Under the pieces are notes generated by a model. It did no database searches. It saw nothing but the letters and a program-made list of their open reading frames with translations, and had not been told where the DNA came from. The translations under genes were made by a program, and so were the position numbers. This document shows, piece after piece, positions 14,250 to 21,647 of a stretch of DNA of 22,267 nt (within the stretch, counting starts at the first letter, position 1; every line of letters starts with the position of its first letter). Source of the stretch: JBAZGG01 sp041653015 (GTDB taxonomy: Bacteria; Bacillota_I; Bacilli_A; RFN20; CAG-826); contig JBAZGG010000014.1 of NCBI GenBank assembly GCA_041653015.1, positions 1-22,267 on the forward strand. Reading direction: 5' to 3'.

Positions 14250-14555
14250 ATGAAAATTAAAAAAGGTGACAAAGTTGTCGTTATTGCTGGAAGCGATAAA
14301 GGCAAAGAAGGAATCGTTCAACTCGTTTACCCAAAGCTTAACAAAGTTGTTGTCGAAGGCGTGAACGTTCACAAAAAACATAAAAAGCCAACACAGCAAA
14401 CACCAGAAGGAAGCGTTGTGGAAATATACGTTCCTTTTGATGCGTCAAATGTTGCGCTCATCGATAGCAAAACAAAGAAGGCTACTCGCGTAGGCTACTC
14501 TGTTGAAAAAGACAAAAAAGTCCGTATCAGCAAAGCCTCAAAGAGTAAGATTTAG
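14250..14555 (+). CDS. rplX: Ribosomal protein uL24
   Basis: L24 starts large-subunit assembly and lies near the tunnel exit. The 101-residue protein shows the KOW motif at its start (KKGDKVVVIAGSDKGKEG, 4-21), the central VEGVNVHKKHKKPTQQTPEG (35-54), and EIYVPFDASNVALID, as in typical members of about 100 residues. AAGGAGGT sits eight bases upstream of the ATG. Its stop codon is part of the rplE Shine-Dalgarno (TTTAGGAGGT), leaving a gap of ten bases to the next start. No extra tail is seen. Confidence 0.97.
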   Translation: MKIKKGDKVVVIAGSDKGKEGIVQLVYPKLNKVVVEGVNVHKKHKKPTQQTPEGSVVEIYVPFDASNVALIDSKTKKATRVGYSVEKDKKVRISKASKSKI

Positions 14556-14565
14556 GAGGTAAATT

Positions 14566-15426
14566 ATGGCTGAAACAAAAAAAGTAACAGCGAAAAAAGC
14601 GCCGGTGAAAAAAGCACCAGCGAAAAAGGCTTCACCAAAAGCAAAAGAAGTTGTCGCTGATACAAAGAAGATAGCTCCTGTAAAACAGAAAGCTCCCGCC
14701 AAGACAGCCCCTAAGAGCAAAGAAGCAAAACCAAAAGTGGTGAAAGCGGCTTCTAAGACCGAAAAGGCGAAAGTTGAAGCAAAACCAATTGCAGTTCCCA
14801 AAGCTGAAACGGTTAAAGTTGAAATCAAGGAAGAAGCAAAAGTTGCTTCAAAAAAGGTTGTCAAAAGCCCAGTTGAAGCAAAAAGTGTCAACCGCCTTAA
14901 AGAGAAATATATCAAAATAGTTCGAGGGCATTTGATTGAGAAATTTCATTATTCCTCACTCATGGAGACCCCATCTCTCGAGAAGGTCGTTATCAACATC
15001 GGTGTTGGCGACGCTGTCGCTAACTCAAAGGCTCTCGACGATTCAGTTCGCGAATTAGGACAGATAACAGGACAGCATCCCGTTGTCACAAAAGCTAAGA
15101 AATCCATCGCTTCGTTCAAATTACGACAAGGGCAAGCGATCGGATGTAAAGTGACTCTTCGCGGGACAAGGATGTACGAATTCTTTGATAAATTGGTTTC
15201 TATTGCGCTTCCGCGCGTTAGGGACTTCCGCGGTGTTAATAAAAATGCTTTTGATGGGCATGGAAATTACACTCTTGGTATAAAAGAACAAGTGATCTTC
15301 CCCGAAATTGATTATGATAAAGTTAATAAATTTCGCGGCATGGATATCGTAATCGTCACAACCGCAAAAACAGATGAAGAAGCATTTGCGCTCCTAAAAG
15401 AGCTCGGAATGCCGTTTCATAAATAA
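14566..15426 (+). CDS. rplE: Ribosomal protein uL5 with histone-like N-terminal extension
   Basis: L5 carries 5S rRNA into the central protuberance. The conserved core starts near residue 109 (NRLKEKYIKIVRGHLIEKF) and continues with KVVINIGVGDA, KKSIASFKLRQGQAIGCKVTLRG, RVRDFRGVN, and ending NEF-like KFRGMDIVIVTTAKTDEEA. Family members are about 180 residues; this one has 286. The extra 108 or so N-terminal residues (14566-14889) are built from Lys/Ala/Pro/Val words such as KKAPVKKAPAKKASPK, resembling histone H1 tails, and turn more acidic toward the core. The AGGAGGT site 8 bases before ATG 14566 fixes the start. Function of the tail is unknown; electrostatic RNA binding is a guess. Confidence 0.96.
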   Translation: MAETKKVTAKKAPVKKAPAKKASPKAKEVVADTKKIAPVKQKAPAKTAPKSKEAKPKVVKAASKTEKAKVEAKPIAVPKAETVKVEIKEEAKVASKKVVKSPVEAKSVNRLKEKYIKIVRGHLIEKFHYSSLMETPSLEKVVINIGVGDAVANSKALDDSVRELGQITGQHPVVTKAKKSIASFKLRQGQAIGCKVTLRGTRMYEFFDKLVSIALPRVRDFRGVNKNAFDGHGNYTLGIKEQVIFPEIDYDKVNKFRGMDIVIVTTAKTDEEAFALLKELGMPFHK

Positions 15427-15441
15427 GGAGGGCAAAATTCA

Positions 15442-15627
15442 ATGGCAAAAACATCTTTAAAGGTTAAAAATCATAAACCACAAAAGTTTAAAGTCCGTGA
15501 ATACACCCGTTGTGAACGATGCGGACGTCCTCACGCTGTCTATTCAAAATTTAAACTCTGCCGTATCTGCCTAAGAGAATTAGCTTACAAAGGCGAAATT
15601 CCTGGCATGAAAAAGTCGAGTTGGTAA
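15442..15627 (+). CDS. rpsN: Ribosomal protein uS14, zinc-binding type
   Basis: This 61-residue protein is the short, zinc-binding form of S14 (RpsN1/RpsZ type). Four cysteines in C-E-R-C (24-27) and C-R-I-C (40-43) form the zinc site, and the ending GEIPGMKKSSW is typical. S14 binds late in small-subunit head assembly. The AAGGAGG ribosome-binding site (15425-15431) begins in the rplE stop region and lies about ten bases upstream of ATG 15442. A zinc-free paralogue is not in the window. rpsH begins 14 bases after the stop. Confidence 0.97.
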   Translation: MAKTSLKVKNHKPQKFKVREYTRCERCGRPHAVYSKFKLCRICLRELAYKGEIPGMKKSSW

Positions 15628-15641
15628 AAGGAGGTATCATT

Positions 15642-16037
15642 ATGATGACAGATCCAATAGCAGATATGCTAACAAGAATCCGCAACGCGAATCAATTGCG
15701 TTACGACGAAGTAAAAATACCTTCAAGCAAAGCAAAAGTTGAAATTGCTAAAATATTGCTTGAAGAAGGTTTTATTTCTGATTACAAAGTCTCAGGCGAT
15801 GCCACTAAGAAAGAATTATTGATCTCACTAAAATATGCCTCTTCAGGAGAGCGTGTTATCTCTGGATTGAAGAAAATTTCGAAACCAGGGCTTCGCGCCA
15901 CGGTTGATGTCGTGCATCTCCCGAGAGTTTTTAATGGTTTGGGCATTGCGATTATTTCCACATCAAAAGGAATCATTTCCGATAAAAAAGCACGCACATT
16001 AGGCGTCGGTGGCGAAGTACTCGCTTATGTTTGGTAA
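15642..16037 (+). CDS. rpsH: Ribosomal protein uS8
   Basis: S8 binds the central domain of 16S rRNA; in E. coli it represses the spc operon by binding mRNA at the rplE start. Here the protein has 131 residues and shows DPIADMLTRIRNANQ (4-18), KVEIAKILLEEGFI, ISKPGLRAT, GLGIAIISTSKGIISDKKAR and GGEVLAYVW. ATG 15642 is chosen because AAAGGAGGT ends eight bases upstream; ATG 15645 is the alternative, and a TTG at 15621 inside rpsN is unlikely. No L5-region S8 site was identified here. Confidence 0.97.
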   Translation: MMTDPIADMLTRIRNANQLRYDEVKIPSSKAKVEIAKILLEEGFISDYKVSGDATKKELLISLKYASSGERVISGLKKISKPGLRATVDVVHLPRVFNGLGIAIISTSKGIISDKKARTLGVGGEVLAYVW

Positions 16038-16052
16038 GGAGGATAATTAAAC

Positions 16053-16604
16053 ATGTCACGTATCGGTTTAAAAATTATTCCCATTCCACAAGGCGTTAAA
16101 TTCGAAATTAATGGCAAAGTTCTTAAAGTTTCTGGTCCAAAAGGAAATCTCGAATTTTCTTTGCCTAACAAGATTTCATGTGAAGTTAAAGACAATCATA
16201 TTCATTTTGTAAGAAGTGATGATGAGAAGCCCACAAAGCAAATTCATGGAACGATCAGAGCTCTGGTTAATAATGCCATTGTTGGCGTTACCAAAGGCTA
16301 TAAAAAAGAGCTCGAAATTAAAGGCACTGGTTATCGCGCTCAACTACGAGGATCTAACCTTGTACTCATGGTTGGTTATTCTCATGAAGTCGTCATCGTG
16401 CCAGAACCAGGCATCAAGCTTTCTTGCCCTGATACCACAACAGTGGTCGTCGAAGGCATCGATCGCCGAGCGGTTGGAGAAGTGGCTGCAGAGATTCGCG
16501 CTGTTCGTAAACCTGAACCATATAATGGCAAGGGCATCATGTACAAAGGCGAACATATCATTCACAAAGAAGGCAAGCGTGCTACAGCCGCTGCAAAGAA
16601 GTAG
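16053..16604 (+). CDS. rplF: Ribosomal protein uL6
   Basis: L6 has two related domains and lies near the sarcin-ricin loop and factor-binding site. At 183 residues it is close to standard length. Visible motifs are SRIGLKIIPIPQGV at the start, VSGPKGNLEF (28-37), THGT-like IHGTIRALVNNAIVGVTKGY (64-83), KELEIKGTGYRAQLRG and the C-terminal RAVGEVAAEIRAVRKPEPYNGKG split by a small gap from IMYKGEHI. The end, KRATAAAKK, is a few residues longer and more Ala/Lys-rich than usual. AAGGAGG precedes the start by 11 bases. rplR follows after 15 bases. Confidence 0.97.
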   Translation: MSRIGLKIIPIPQGVKFEINGKVLKVSGPKGNLEFSLPNKISCEVKDNHIHFVRSDDEKPTKQIHGTIRALVNNAIVGVTKGYKKELEIKGTGYRAQLRGSNLVLMVGYSHEVVIVPEPGIKLSCPDTTTVVVEGIDRRAVGEVAAEIRAVRKPEPYNGKGIMYKGEHIIHKEGKRATAAAKK

Positions 16605-16619
16605 GAACGAGGTAATTTT

Positions 16620-16976
16620 ATGATTAAAAAAGAATCAAAGAACGAAGTGCGCATTCGCAAGCACGTTCGCGTTAGAGAAAAAATCTCTGGCACTGCCGAT
16701 TGCCCACGTTTATGCGTCTTCCGCTCTAGCAGAAACATTGAAGCCCAAATCATTGATGATGAAAAGGGCATCACATTAGTTTCCTCCTCTTCGACTCAGC
16801 TCAAACTCGTTAATGGCGGTGATGTTGAAGCCGCTAGAAAAGTTGGAGAGAATCTTGCTGAAAAAGCAATCGCAAAAAAAATTAGCAAAGTTGTCTTTGA
16901 CCGAGCTGGTTACTTATATCATGGTCGTGTCGAAGCTCTTGCAAACGCCGCAAGAAAGGGCGGGTTAAAGTTCTAA
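16620..16976 (+). CDS. rplR: Ribosomal protein uL18
   Basis: L18 binds 5S rRNA together with L5. The 118-residue protein has standard length. Family features are RKHVRVREKISGTADCPRLCV (13-33), FRSSRNIEAQIIDD, a Lys/Ala helix AARKVGENLAEKAIAKKI (80-97), and VVFDRAGYLYHGRVEALANAAR. The ribosome-binding site is weak, with an ACGAGG stretch at 16607-16612 and a 7-base spacer to ATG 16620. rpsE follows immediately, and its Shine-Dalgarno lies over the rplR stop. No extension is present. Confidence 0.96.
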   Translation: MIKKESKNEVRIRKHVRVREKISGTADCPRLCVFRSSRNIEAQIIDDEKGITLVSSSSTQLKLVNGGDVEAARKVGENLAEKAIAKKISKVVFDRAGYLYHGRVEALANAARKGGLKF

Positions 16977-16986
16977 GGTGAACAGC

Positions 16987-17610
16987 ATGGAAGAAAAAAA
17001 CAAAATTGAAACTGTTGCTAAAAGTGCAACTCCAACTCCAGAAGCCAAAGCGAAAACTCCTGTAGTAAATAGCAAACCTGCCGACCATCGCGGTGACTAT
17101 CGTCCTCGTCGCGAAGGCGGTCGTCCTAATCGAAGACATGAGGAAGCGAAGGAATTCGAAGAGCGCGTTGTCAACATCAATCGCGTTAGCAAAACCGTCA
17201 AAGGCGGTCGTCACATTCGCTTCGCTGCTCTAGTTGTTATCGGAGATGGTAAAGGGAGATATGGATATGGAACTGGCAAAGCTGGTGAAGTTCCTGATGC
17301 GATTAAGAAAGCTCAAGAAGCTGCTAGGCGCAACATGTTTAAGATCACTCTTTCCAAAGGCGACACACTATCCCATGAAATCATTGGAAAATTTGGCGCT
17401 TGCAATGTCTATTTGAAACCAGCCCCTGAAGGCACTGGCATCATCGCTGGTGGTCCAGTTCGCGCTATTCTCGAGCTTGCTGGTGTCAAAAATGTTTATT
17501 CTAAAGTCTATGGTTCACGAGCTCCAATCAATGTTATTCGCGCAACCAATGACGGGCTTGCTCACATGCGATCATATAAGCAGGTTAAGATTCTTAGAGG
17601 CAAAGAGTAG
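16987..17610 (+). CDS. rpsE: Ribosomal protein uS5 with N-terminal extension
   Basis: S5 helps form the mRNA entry channel and decoding accuracy. The core starts near residue 57 (FEERVVNINRVSKTVKGGR), then FAALVVIGDGKGRYGYGTGKA, EVPDAIKKAQEAA and the end domain with GTGIIAGGPVRAILELAG and NVYSKVYGS. About 50 extra residues precede it (16987-17151): first Lys/Ala/Thr/Pro-rich, then an Arg/Gly-rich stretch (DYRPRREGGRPNRRH). Total length is 207 against about 166 normally. I chose ATG 16987 because the AAGGTGA site lies over the rplR stop 5 bases upstream; GTG 16978 is within that site. No rpmD follows. Confidence 0.95.
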   Translation: MEEKNKIETVAKSATPTPEAKAKTPVVNSKPADHRGDYRPRREGGRPNRRHEEAKEFEERVVNINRVSKTVKGGRHIRFAALVVIGDGKGRYGYGTGKAGEVPDAIKKAQEAARRNMFKITLSKGDTLSHEIIGKFGACNVYLKPAPEGTGIIAGGPVRAILELAGVKNVYSKVYGSRAPINVIRATNDGLAHMRSYKQVKILRGKE

Positions 17611-17638
17611 ATTATTATTTTAGCAAGGAGGTGCGAGT

Positions 17639-18079
17639 ATGAAATTACACGAACTTGAAACAACAGATGGTTCAAAGCGAAACCGTTTTAGAAAAGGTCG
17701 AGGTATCGGATCCGGCAATGGAAAAACAGCTGGAAAAGGACACAAAGGCCAACACGCTAGAAGCGGTGGAGGAACTGCGCTTGGATTCGAAGGTGGGCAG
17801 ATGCCTATTTATCGTCGTTTACCAAAGCGCGGATTCCATAATTATGGCCATGTTGAATACGCTATCGTCAATGTTAGCGAACTCAATCGTTTCGATGATG
17901 GTACTCTTGTCACCACAGCGCGTTTGGTTGAAAGCGGATTAGTAAAAAAAGAATTCTGCGGAATTAAAATATTGGGTGATGGTAAATTAACCAAAAAACT
18001 TAATGTCAAAGCTCAGAAATTCTCAAAATCTGCCGAAAAAGCAATCATAGATGCTGGTGGCACAATTGAGGTACTTTAA
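17639..18079 (+). CDS. rplO: Ribosomal protein uL15
   Basis: L15 is a late-assembly large-subunit protein. The 146-residue protein has standard length and shows the long Gly-rich extended N-terminus KGRGIGSGNGKTAGKGHKGQ (19-38), GFEGGQMPIYRRLPKRGF, and the C-terminal globular part ending GGTIEVL. AAGGAGGT lies nine bases before ATG 17639. The preceding 28-base gap after rpsE holds only this ribosome-binding site, where rpmD (L30) usually stands. secY starts two bases after the stop codon. Confidence 0.97.
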   Translation: MKLHELETTDGSKRNRFRKGRGIGSGNGKTAGKGHKGQHARSGGGTALGFEGGQMPIYRRLPKRGFHNYGHVEYAIVNVSELNRFDDGTLVTTARLVESGLVKKEFCGIKILGDGKLTKKLNVKAQKFSKSAEKAIIDAGGTIEVL

Positions 18080-18081
18080 TT

Positions 18082-19446
18082 ATGAAGAAATTGGCGGCTG
18101 TATTTAAAAATAAAGAAATAGTGGGTCGTATTGTTTTTACGATCGCCATTCTTGCGATTATAAGAATTGGCGCCGCAATCACTGTTCCAGGAGTCACTCC
18201 TGAAGCAGCCCTATCAGAAGCCATGACTACCGCGAATGCTGTAGCTTTAATGGATCTTCTCGGTGGTGGCGCTTTACAAAATTTCTCAATATTCGCTTTA
18301 GGCGTAAGCCCATATATCACCGCTCAGATCATCATCCAATTACTTTCCAAAGATGTTCTTCCCGCTTTGACTGAATTGTCGAAGCAAGGCGAAATCGGGC
18401 GAAAGAAACAAGAGATGGCAACGCGCTATCTCACATTGCTATTAGGCGCTGTTCAGGCCTATGGCATCATCAAAACCATGGAAAATAATGATTATATCAA
18501 AATTAACATGGCTCTCAATTTCTGGACATATGCCTATATCGTCGTGATTCTTCTCGCTGGCACCATGCTCGTCATGTGGTTGGGCGACCAGATTACGCAG
18601 AAAGGGCTGGGAAATGGTATTTCTGTCATCATCTTCGCTGGTTGTGTTAGAAGTTTGCCAATCCAGATATCAACGGCTTTTCAAAAGTGGATTCTGGTGG
18701 CAAAAGATCACGGCTCGAGCGAATTGATTCTCGGAAGTTTCCAGTTCTCATTATATATATTGGCGTTTTTACTCATCATCGCCTTTGTTACATTTGTTGA
18801 ACTTTCAAAAAGAAAGATTCCGGTGCAACATGCGGGAAAAGGTGGTGGGCAAACCCAGTCTATGGCTAAGGCGAGTTTTCTTCCTATCAAGATAAACTCT
18901 TCTGGTGTTATCCCTGTCATCTTCGCTAGTTCGATCATGATGGTTCCATCCGTCATCGCCTCCTTTATATCAGGCGATGCCGCAAATGCTGAGTGGTTGA
19001 ACATATTCTCTTACAGCAAAATGGTGACCATGCCTTGGTTTAATGATCAAACATGGCAGATGCCTTGGGGTTTAATAATCTATCTGCTCTTAATCATTCT
19101 CTTTGCATTCTTCTATTCATCTTTGATGATTAATCCGCCAGAATTAGCGGAGAATTTCCAAAAAAATGGAAGTTATATTCCAGGTATCAGACCCGGCAAT
19201 GAAACAGAGAGATATGTCAGAAAGGTTTTAAATCGAGTGACGTGCATCGGTGCGATAGCCTTAACATCTATCGCCGCCCTTCCAGTCGTTCTAACACTGA
19301 GCGGCATCTTTGGAACCGATTCATCGTTAGCCCTCGGCGGAACCGGTTTGATTATCATCGTCGGTGTCGCTCTCGAAATGAAAGCACAAATCGATGGGCT
19401 TCTCGCCGGCAAATCTTTCGAAGAAGTACAAGGAGCAAGTTACTGA
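18082..19446 (+). CDS. secY: Protein translocase channel subunit SecY
   Basis: SecY forms the membrane channel through which the Sec system exports proteins; the lipoprotein at the window start would use it. The 454-residue protein has about ten membrane helices. Clear signatures are the plug/early region LMDLLGGGALQNFSIFALGVSPYITAQI (56-83, split by helix 2), GLGNGISVIIFAG in helix 4, PVQHAGKGGGQTQSMAKASF-type loop before helix 7, INSSGVIPVIFASS (270-283), and PGIRPGNETERYV. The GAGG Shine-Dalgarno (18068-18071) overlaps the rplO end. The stop TGA shares one base with adk (TGATG). It is slightly longer than the usual 430 residues, mainly in loops. Confidence 0.97.
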   Translation: MKKLAAVFKNKEIVGRIVFTIAILAIIRIGAAITVPGVTPEAALSEAMTTANAVALMDLLGGGALQNFSIFALGVSPYITAQIIIQLLSKDVLPALTELSKQGEIGRKKQEMATRYLTLLLGAVQAYGIIKTMENNDYIKINMALNFWTYAYIVVILLAGTMLVMWLGDQITQKGLGNGISVIIFAGCVRSLPIQISTAFQKWILVAKDHGSSELILGSFQFSLYILAFLLIIAFVTFVELSKRKIPVQHAGKGGGQTQSMAKASFLPIKINSSGVIPVIFASSIMMVPSVIASFISGDAANAEWLNIFSYSKMVTMPWFNDQTWQMPWGLIIYLLLIILFAFFYSSLMINPPELAENFQKNGSYIPGIRPGNETERYVRKVLNRVTCIGAIALTSIAALPVVLTLSGIFGTDSSLALGGTGLIIIVGVALEMKAQIDGLLAGKSFEEVQGASY

Positions 19447-20099
19447 TGAACATTATACTTATGGGCCCCCCAGGGGCTGGCAAAGGCACTCAGGCAAAAA
19501 AGATTGTACAGGAATTTAAAATCCCGCACATCTCGACTGGTGACATGTTTCGTGAAGCGATGAAAGAGGGCACTCCTCTTGGAACGCTCGCCAAGAAATA
19601 TATCAATGAAGGTCACTTAGTTCCAGACGATGTCACAATCGGAATAGTCAAGGAACGCTTGGCGAAAAAAGATTGTGCGCACGGATATTTATTAGATGGT
19701 TTTCCAAGAACCACTCCTCAAGCCGAAGCGCTTGAGAAATTAGCTAAAGATATTGACCGAGAGGTAACTCTTGTTATCAATATATCGTGTGACAGGGAAG
19801 AGCTCATCAGACGAATATGCGGAAGACGCGTATGCAAGGTCTGTGGAGCGCCATATCACATCGATACTGCTAAACCTAAAGTCGATGGCATCTGCGATTT
19901 ATGTGGGGGACCACTGATTCAAAGGGCCGACGATAACAAGGAAGCATTAATGGTCAGGCTTGATCATTATGAGAAACAGACAAAGCCGCTTCTAGAGTTT
20001 TATAAGGCGAGAGGTCTTGTCGTCGATCTCGATGGAAGCAAAGATTCCGCTGTTCTATTCTCTGAAGTTAAAAAGCTTCTCAAAGGATTAAAGCGTTGA
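19446..20099 (+). CDS. adk: Adenylate kinase, zinc-binding LID type
   Basis: Adk balances AMP, ADP and ATP. The 217-residue protein shows the phosphate loop GPPGAGKGT (7-15), AMP-binding residues around STGDMFREA (30-38), the DGFPRT motif (84-89), and a long LID domain with four cysteines, C130, C133, C150 and C153, which bind zinc as in many Gram-positive enzymes. It ends in a normal helix. AAGGAG (19430-19435) lies inside the secY end, ten bases upstream of ATG 19446. A longer reading frame upstream in the same frame overlaps secY and lacks Adk similarity. Its TGA stop overlaps the map start. Confidence 0.97.
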   Translation: MNIILMGPPGAGKGTQAKKIVQEFKIPHISTGDMFREAMKEGTPLGTLAKKYINEGHLVPDDVTIGIVKERLAKKDCAHGYLLDGFPRTTPQAEALEKLAKDIDREVTLVINISCDREELIRRICGRRVCKVCGAPYHIDTAKPKVDGICDLCGGPLIQRADDNKEALMVRLDHYEKQTKPLLEFYKARGLVVDLDGSKDSAVLFSEVKKLLKGLKR

Positions 20100-20848
20100 T
20101 GATCATTATTAAATCAAAACGCGAAATCGCTCTGATGAGAGAAGCGGGCAGAGTGGTGGCAAAAGTATTTGAACAAGTCGGTTCAAAACTTTGTCAGGGC
20201 ATGTCGACTAAAGAGATCGCTGACTTGGCCGAAAAAGTGATCAGAGATGCAGGAGCATATCCAACGTTTCTCAATTACGAAGGCTATAAGGGAGCGATAT
20301 GCGTTAGTGTCAATGATACTCTCGTCCACGGAATCCCCTCTAAACACATCATCATCAAAGAAGGAGACATTGTCTCGCTCGATGTTGGCGCGACCCTTCA
20401 CGGTTACGTGGGAGACGCCTGTAGAACTTATTTGATCGGTCGGTGTTCTGAGAACGCGATCAACTTGGTTCGCACGACAGAAGAGAGTTTCTTTGAGGCG
20501 ATGAAGTATGTCAAGCCTGGTAATCATCTAGGAGATATAAGCCACGCGATTCAAACTTATTGCGAATCGCATGGTTACTCACTGCCTAGAGATTATACTG
20601 GACACGGCTGCGGTTCACGACTGCACGAGGATCCTTATATCCCAAATTATGGTGAAGCAGGAACAGGTCCTACATTAAAAGCAGGTATGACCCTCGCTAT
20701 TGAACCCATGGTCGCTGAAGGAAAATCTGAAACTGTCACCACGAGTGATGGATGGACGGCAAAGATGAAAGATGGCAAATTGTCTAGTCATTATGAAAAC
20801 ACCATCGTCGTAACCGACAATGGCTATGAGATACTGACTGCTCTATGA
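20099..20848 (+). CDS. map: Methionine aminopeptidase, type I
   Basis: Map removes the initiator Met from new proteins. The 249-residue protein has normal type I length. Metal ligands are Asp95, Asp106, His169, Glu202 and Glu233, seen in SLDVGATLHGYVGDACRTY, GHGCGSRLHEDPYIPNYG and IEPMV; His78 in VHGIP is the substrate-contacting His. The ATG overlaps the adk stop (TGATG), and AAAGGA lies eleven bases upstream. TTG 20096 would add one residue but is less likely. Its stop is followed by the infA Shine-Dalgarno after a few bases. No KOW-domain gene lies between map and infA, unlike in Bacillus subtilis. Confidence 0.97.
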   Translation: MIIIKSKREIALMREAGRVVAKVFEQVGSKLCQGMSTKEIADLAEKVIRDAGAYPTFLNYEGYKGAICVSVNDTLVHGIPSKHIIIKEGDIVSLDVGATLHGYVGDACRTYLIGRCSENAINLVRTTEESFFEAMKYVKPGNHLGDISHAIQTYCESHGYSLPRDYTGHGCGSRLHEDPYIPNYGEAGTGPTLKAGMTLAIEPMVAEGKSETVTTSDGWTAKMKDGKLSSHYENTIVVTDNGYEILTAL

Positions 20849-20867
20849 GCAAAAAGGAGGATTCTTA

Positions 20868-21089
20868 ATGGCGAAACAAGACGCAATTGAAGTAGAGGCC
20901 ACCGTTGTTGAAGCACTTCCAAACACGATGTTTAAAGTGAAACTAGAAAATGGTGTTGTGATTCTGGCCCACGTTTCCGGTAAAATCCGCATGCATTATA
21001 TTCGCATTTTACCGGGTGATAGAGTCACAGTAGAGATATCGCCTTACGATTTAACACGTGGACGTATCACATTTAGATACAAGAATTAA
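20868..21089 (+). CDS. infA: Translation initiation factor IF-1
   Basis: IF-1 blocks the A site during initiation. The 73-residue protein has the normal length and the S1/OB-fold pattern: IEVEATVVEALPNTMFKV (7-24), ENGVVILAHVSGKIRMHYIRI (27-47, slightly split), LPGDRVTVEISPYDLTRGRI and TFRYK at the end. The AAGGAGG site (20854-20860) sits just after the map stop and seven bases before the ATG. rpmJ follows after 23 bases with its own AGGAGG. This arrangement (adk-map-infA-rpmJ) is typical of Firmicutes. Confidence 0.98.
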   Translation: MAKQDAIEVEATVVEALPNTMFKVKLENGVVILAHVSGKIRMHYIRILPGDRVTVEISPYDLTRGRITFRYKN

Positions 21090-21112
21090 AGGCTTACAGG
21101 AGGAAAATTAAT

Positions 21113-21226
21113 ATGAAAGTAAGACCCTCAGTAAAACCAATCTGCAGCAAGTGCAAGGTTGTCAAACGTCATGGCAAAGTCATGATTATTTGCGAAAATC
21201 CAAAGCACAAGCAAAGACAAGGTTAA
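21113..21226 (+). CDS. rpmJ: Ribosomal protein bL36, zinc-binding type
   Basis: This 37-residue protein, MKVRPSVKPICSKCKVV... in its first half, carries the zinc site C11, C14, C27 and H32. Length and ligand spacing match the zinc-binding L36 family, the smallest large-subunit protein. The Shine-Dalgarno ACAGGAGG (21097-21104) lies eight bases upstream of ATG 21113. It stands between infA and rpsM, as expected in Firmicutes. Confidence 0.97.
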   Translation: MKVRPSVKPICSKCKVVKRHGKVMIICENPKHKQRQG

Positions 21227-21250
21227 TCCATTTAGGAGGAAAATGAATTT

Positions 21251-21628
21251 ATGGCACGTATAGTTGGTGTAGATATACCAAATGAAAAAAGAGTAGTTGT
21301 TTCTTTGACCTATATTTTTGGCGTTGGAATAACGACCAGCAAAAAGATTTTAGCGAAAGCGAAAGTCAACGAAGATATTCGCGTTAAGAATTTAACCGAA
21401 GAACAATTGACGGCTATTCGCAATGAAGTTAGCAAATTAAAAGTGGAAGGCGATTTAAGGCGCGAAGTAGGTTTAAATATCAAACGTCTTGAAGAAATCG
21501 GTTGCTATCGTGGTCTTCGCCACAAAAAAGGACTTCCTGTTCGCGGTCAGAGGACGCGAACGAATGCCCGCACGAGAAAAGGCAAACGCAAAACGATTGC
21601 TAACAAGAAAGAAGCCGTTCAAGGCTAA
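21251..21628 (+). CDS. rpsM: Ribosomal protein uS13
   Basis: S13 in the small-subunit head contacts the P-site tRNA and L5 across bridge B1b. The 125-residue protein has the family pattern: MARIVGVDIPNEKRVVVSLT, YIFGVGITTSKKIL, the long helix LTEEQLTAIRNEVSKL, LNIKRLEEIGCYRGLRHKKG (75-94), and the basic tail RGQRTRTNARTRKGKRKT. ATG 21251 is used with AGGAGG eleven bases upstream; an ATG at 21243 is out of frame and closer to the site. Length is only slightly above normal. The L5 partner bears the large extension noted elsewhere. Confidence 0.97.
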   Translation: MARIVGVDIPNEKRVVVSLTYIFGVGITTSKKILAKAKVNEDIRVKNLTEEQLTAIRNEVSKLKVEGDLRREVGLNIKRLEEIGCYRGLRHKKGLPVRGQRTRTNARTRKGKRKTIANKKEAVQG

Positions 21629-21647
21629 TTAGGAGGTAGTGAAAATT

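Noticed and set aside
14538..14915. 125-codon minus-strand frame encoding a Phe/Ala-rich hydrophobic protein
   Set aside because: It is the exact antisense of the Lys/Ala-rich L5 extension; AAA/AAG and GCN codons read backwards give TTT/CTT and GC-type codons, which mimic a membrane protein. It has no separate ribosome-binding context.
19242..19445. 68-codon in-frame N-terminal extension of adenylate kinase
   Set aside because: It lies wholly within secY in another frame, is Arg/Ser-rich without similarity to Adk, and the ATG at 19446 has a good Shine-Dalgarno and starts directly before the phosphate loop.
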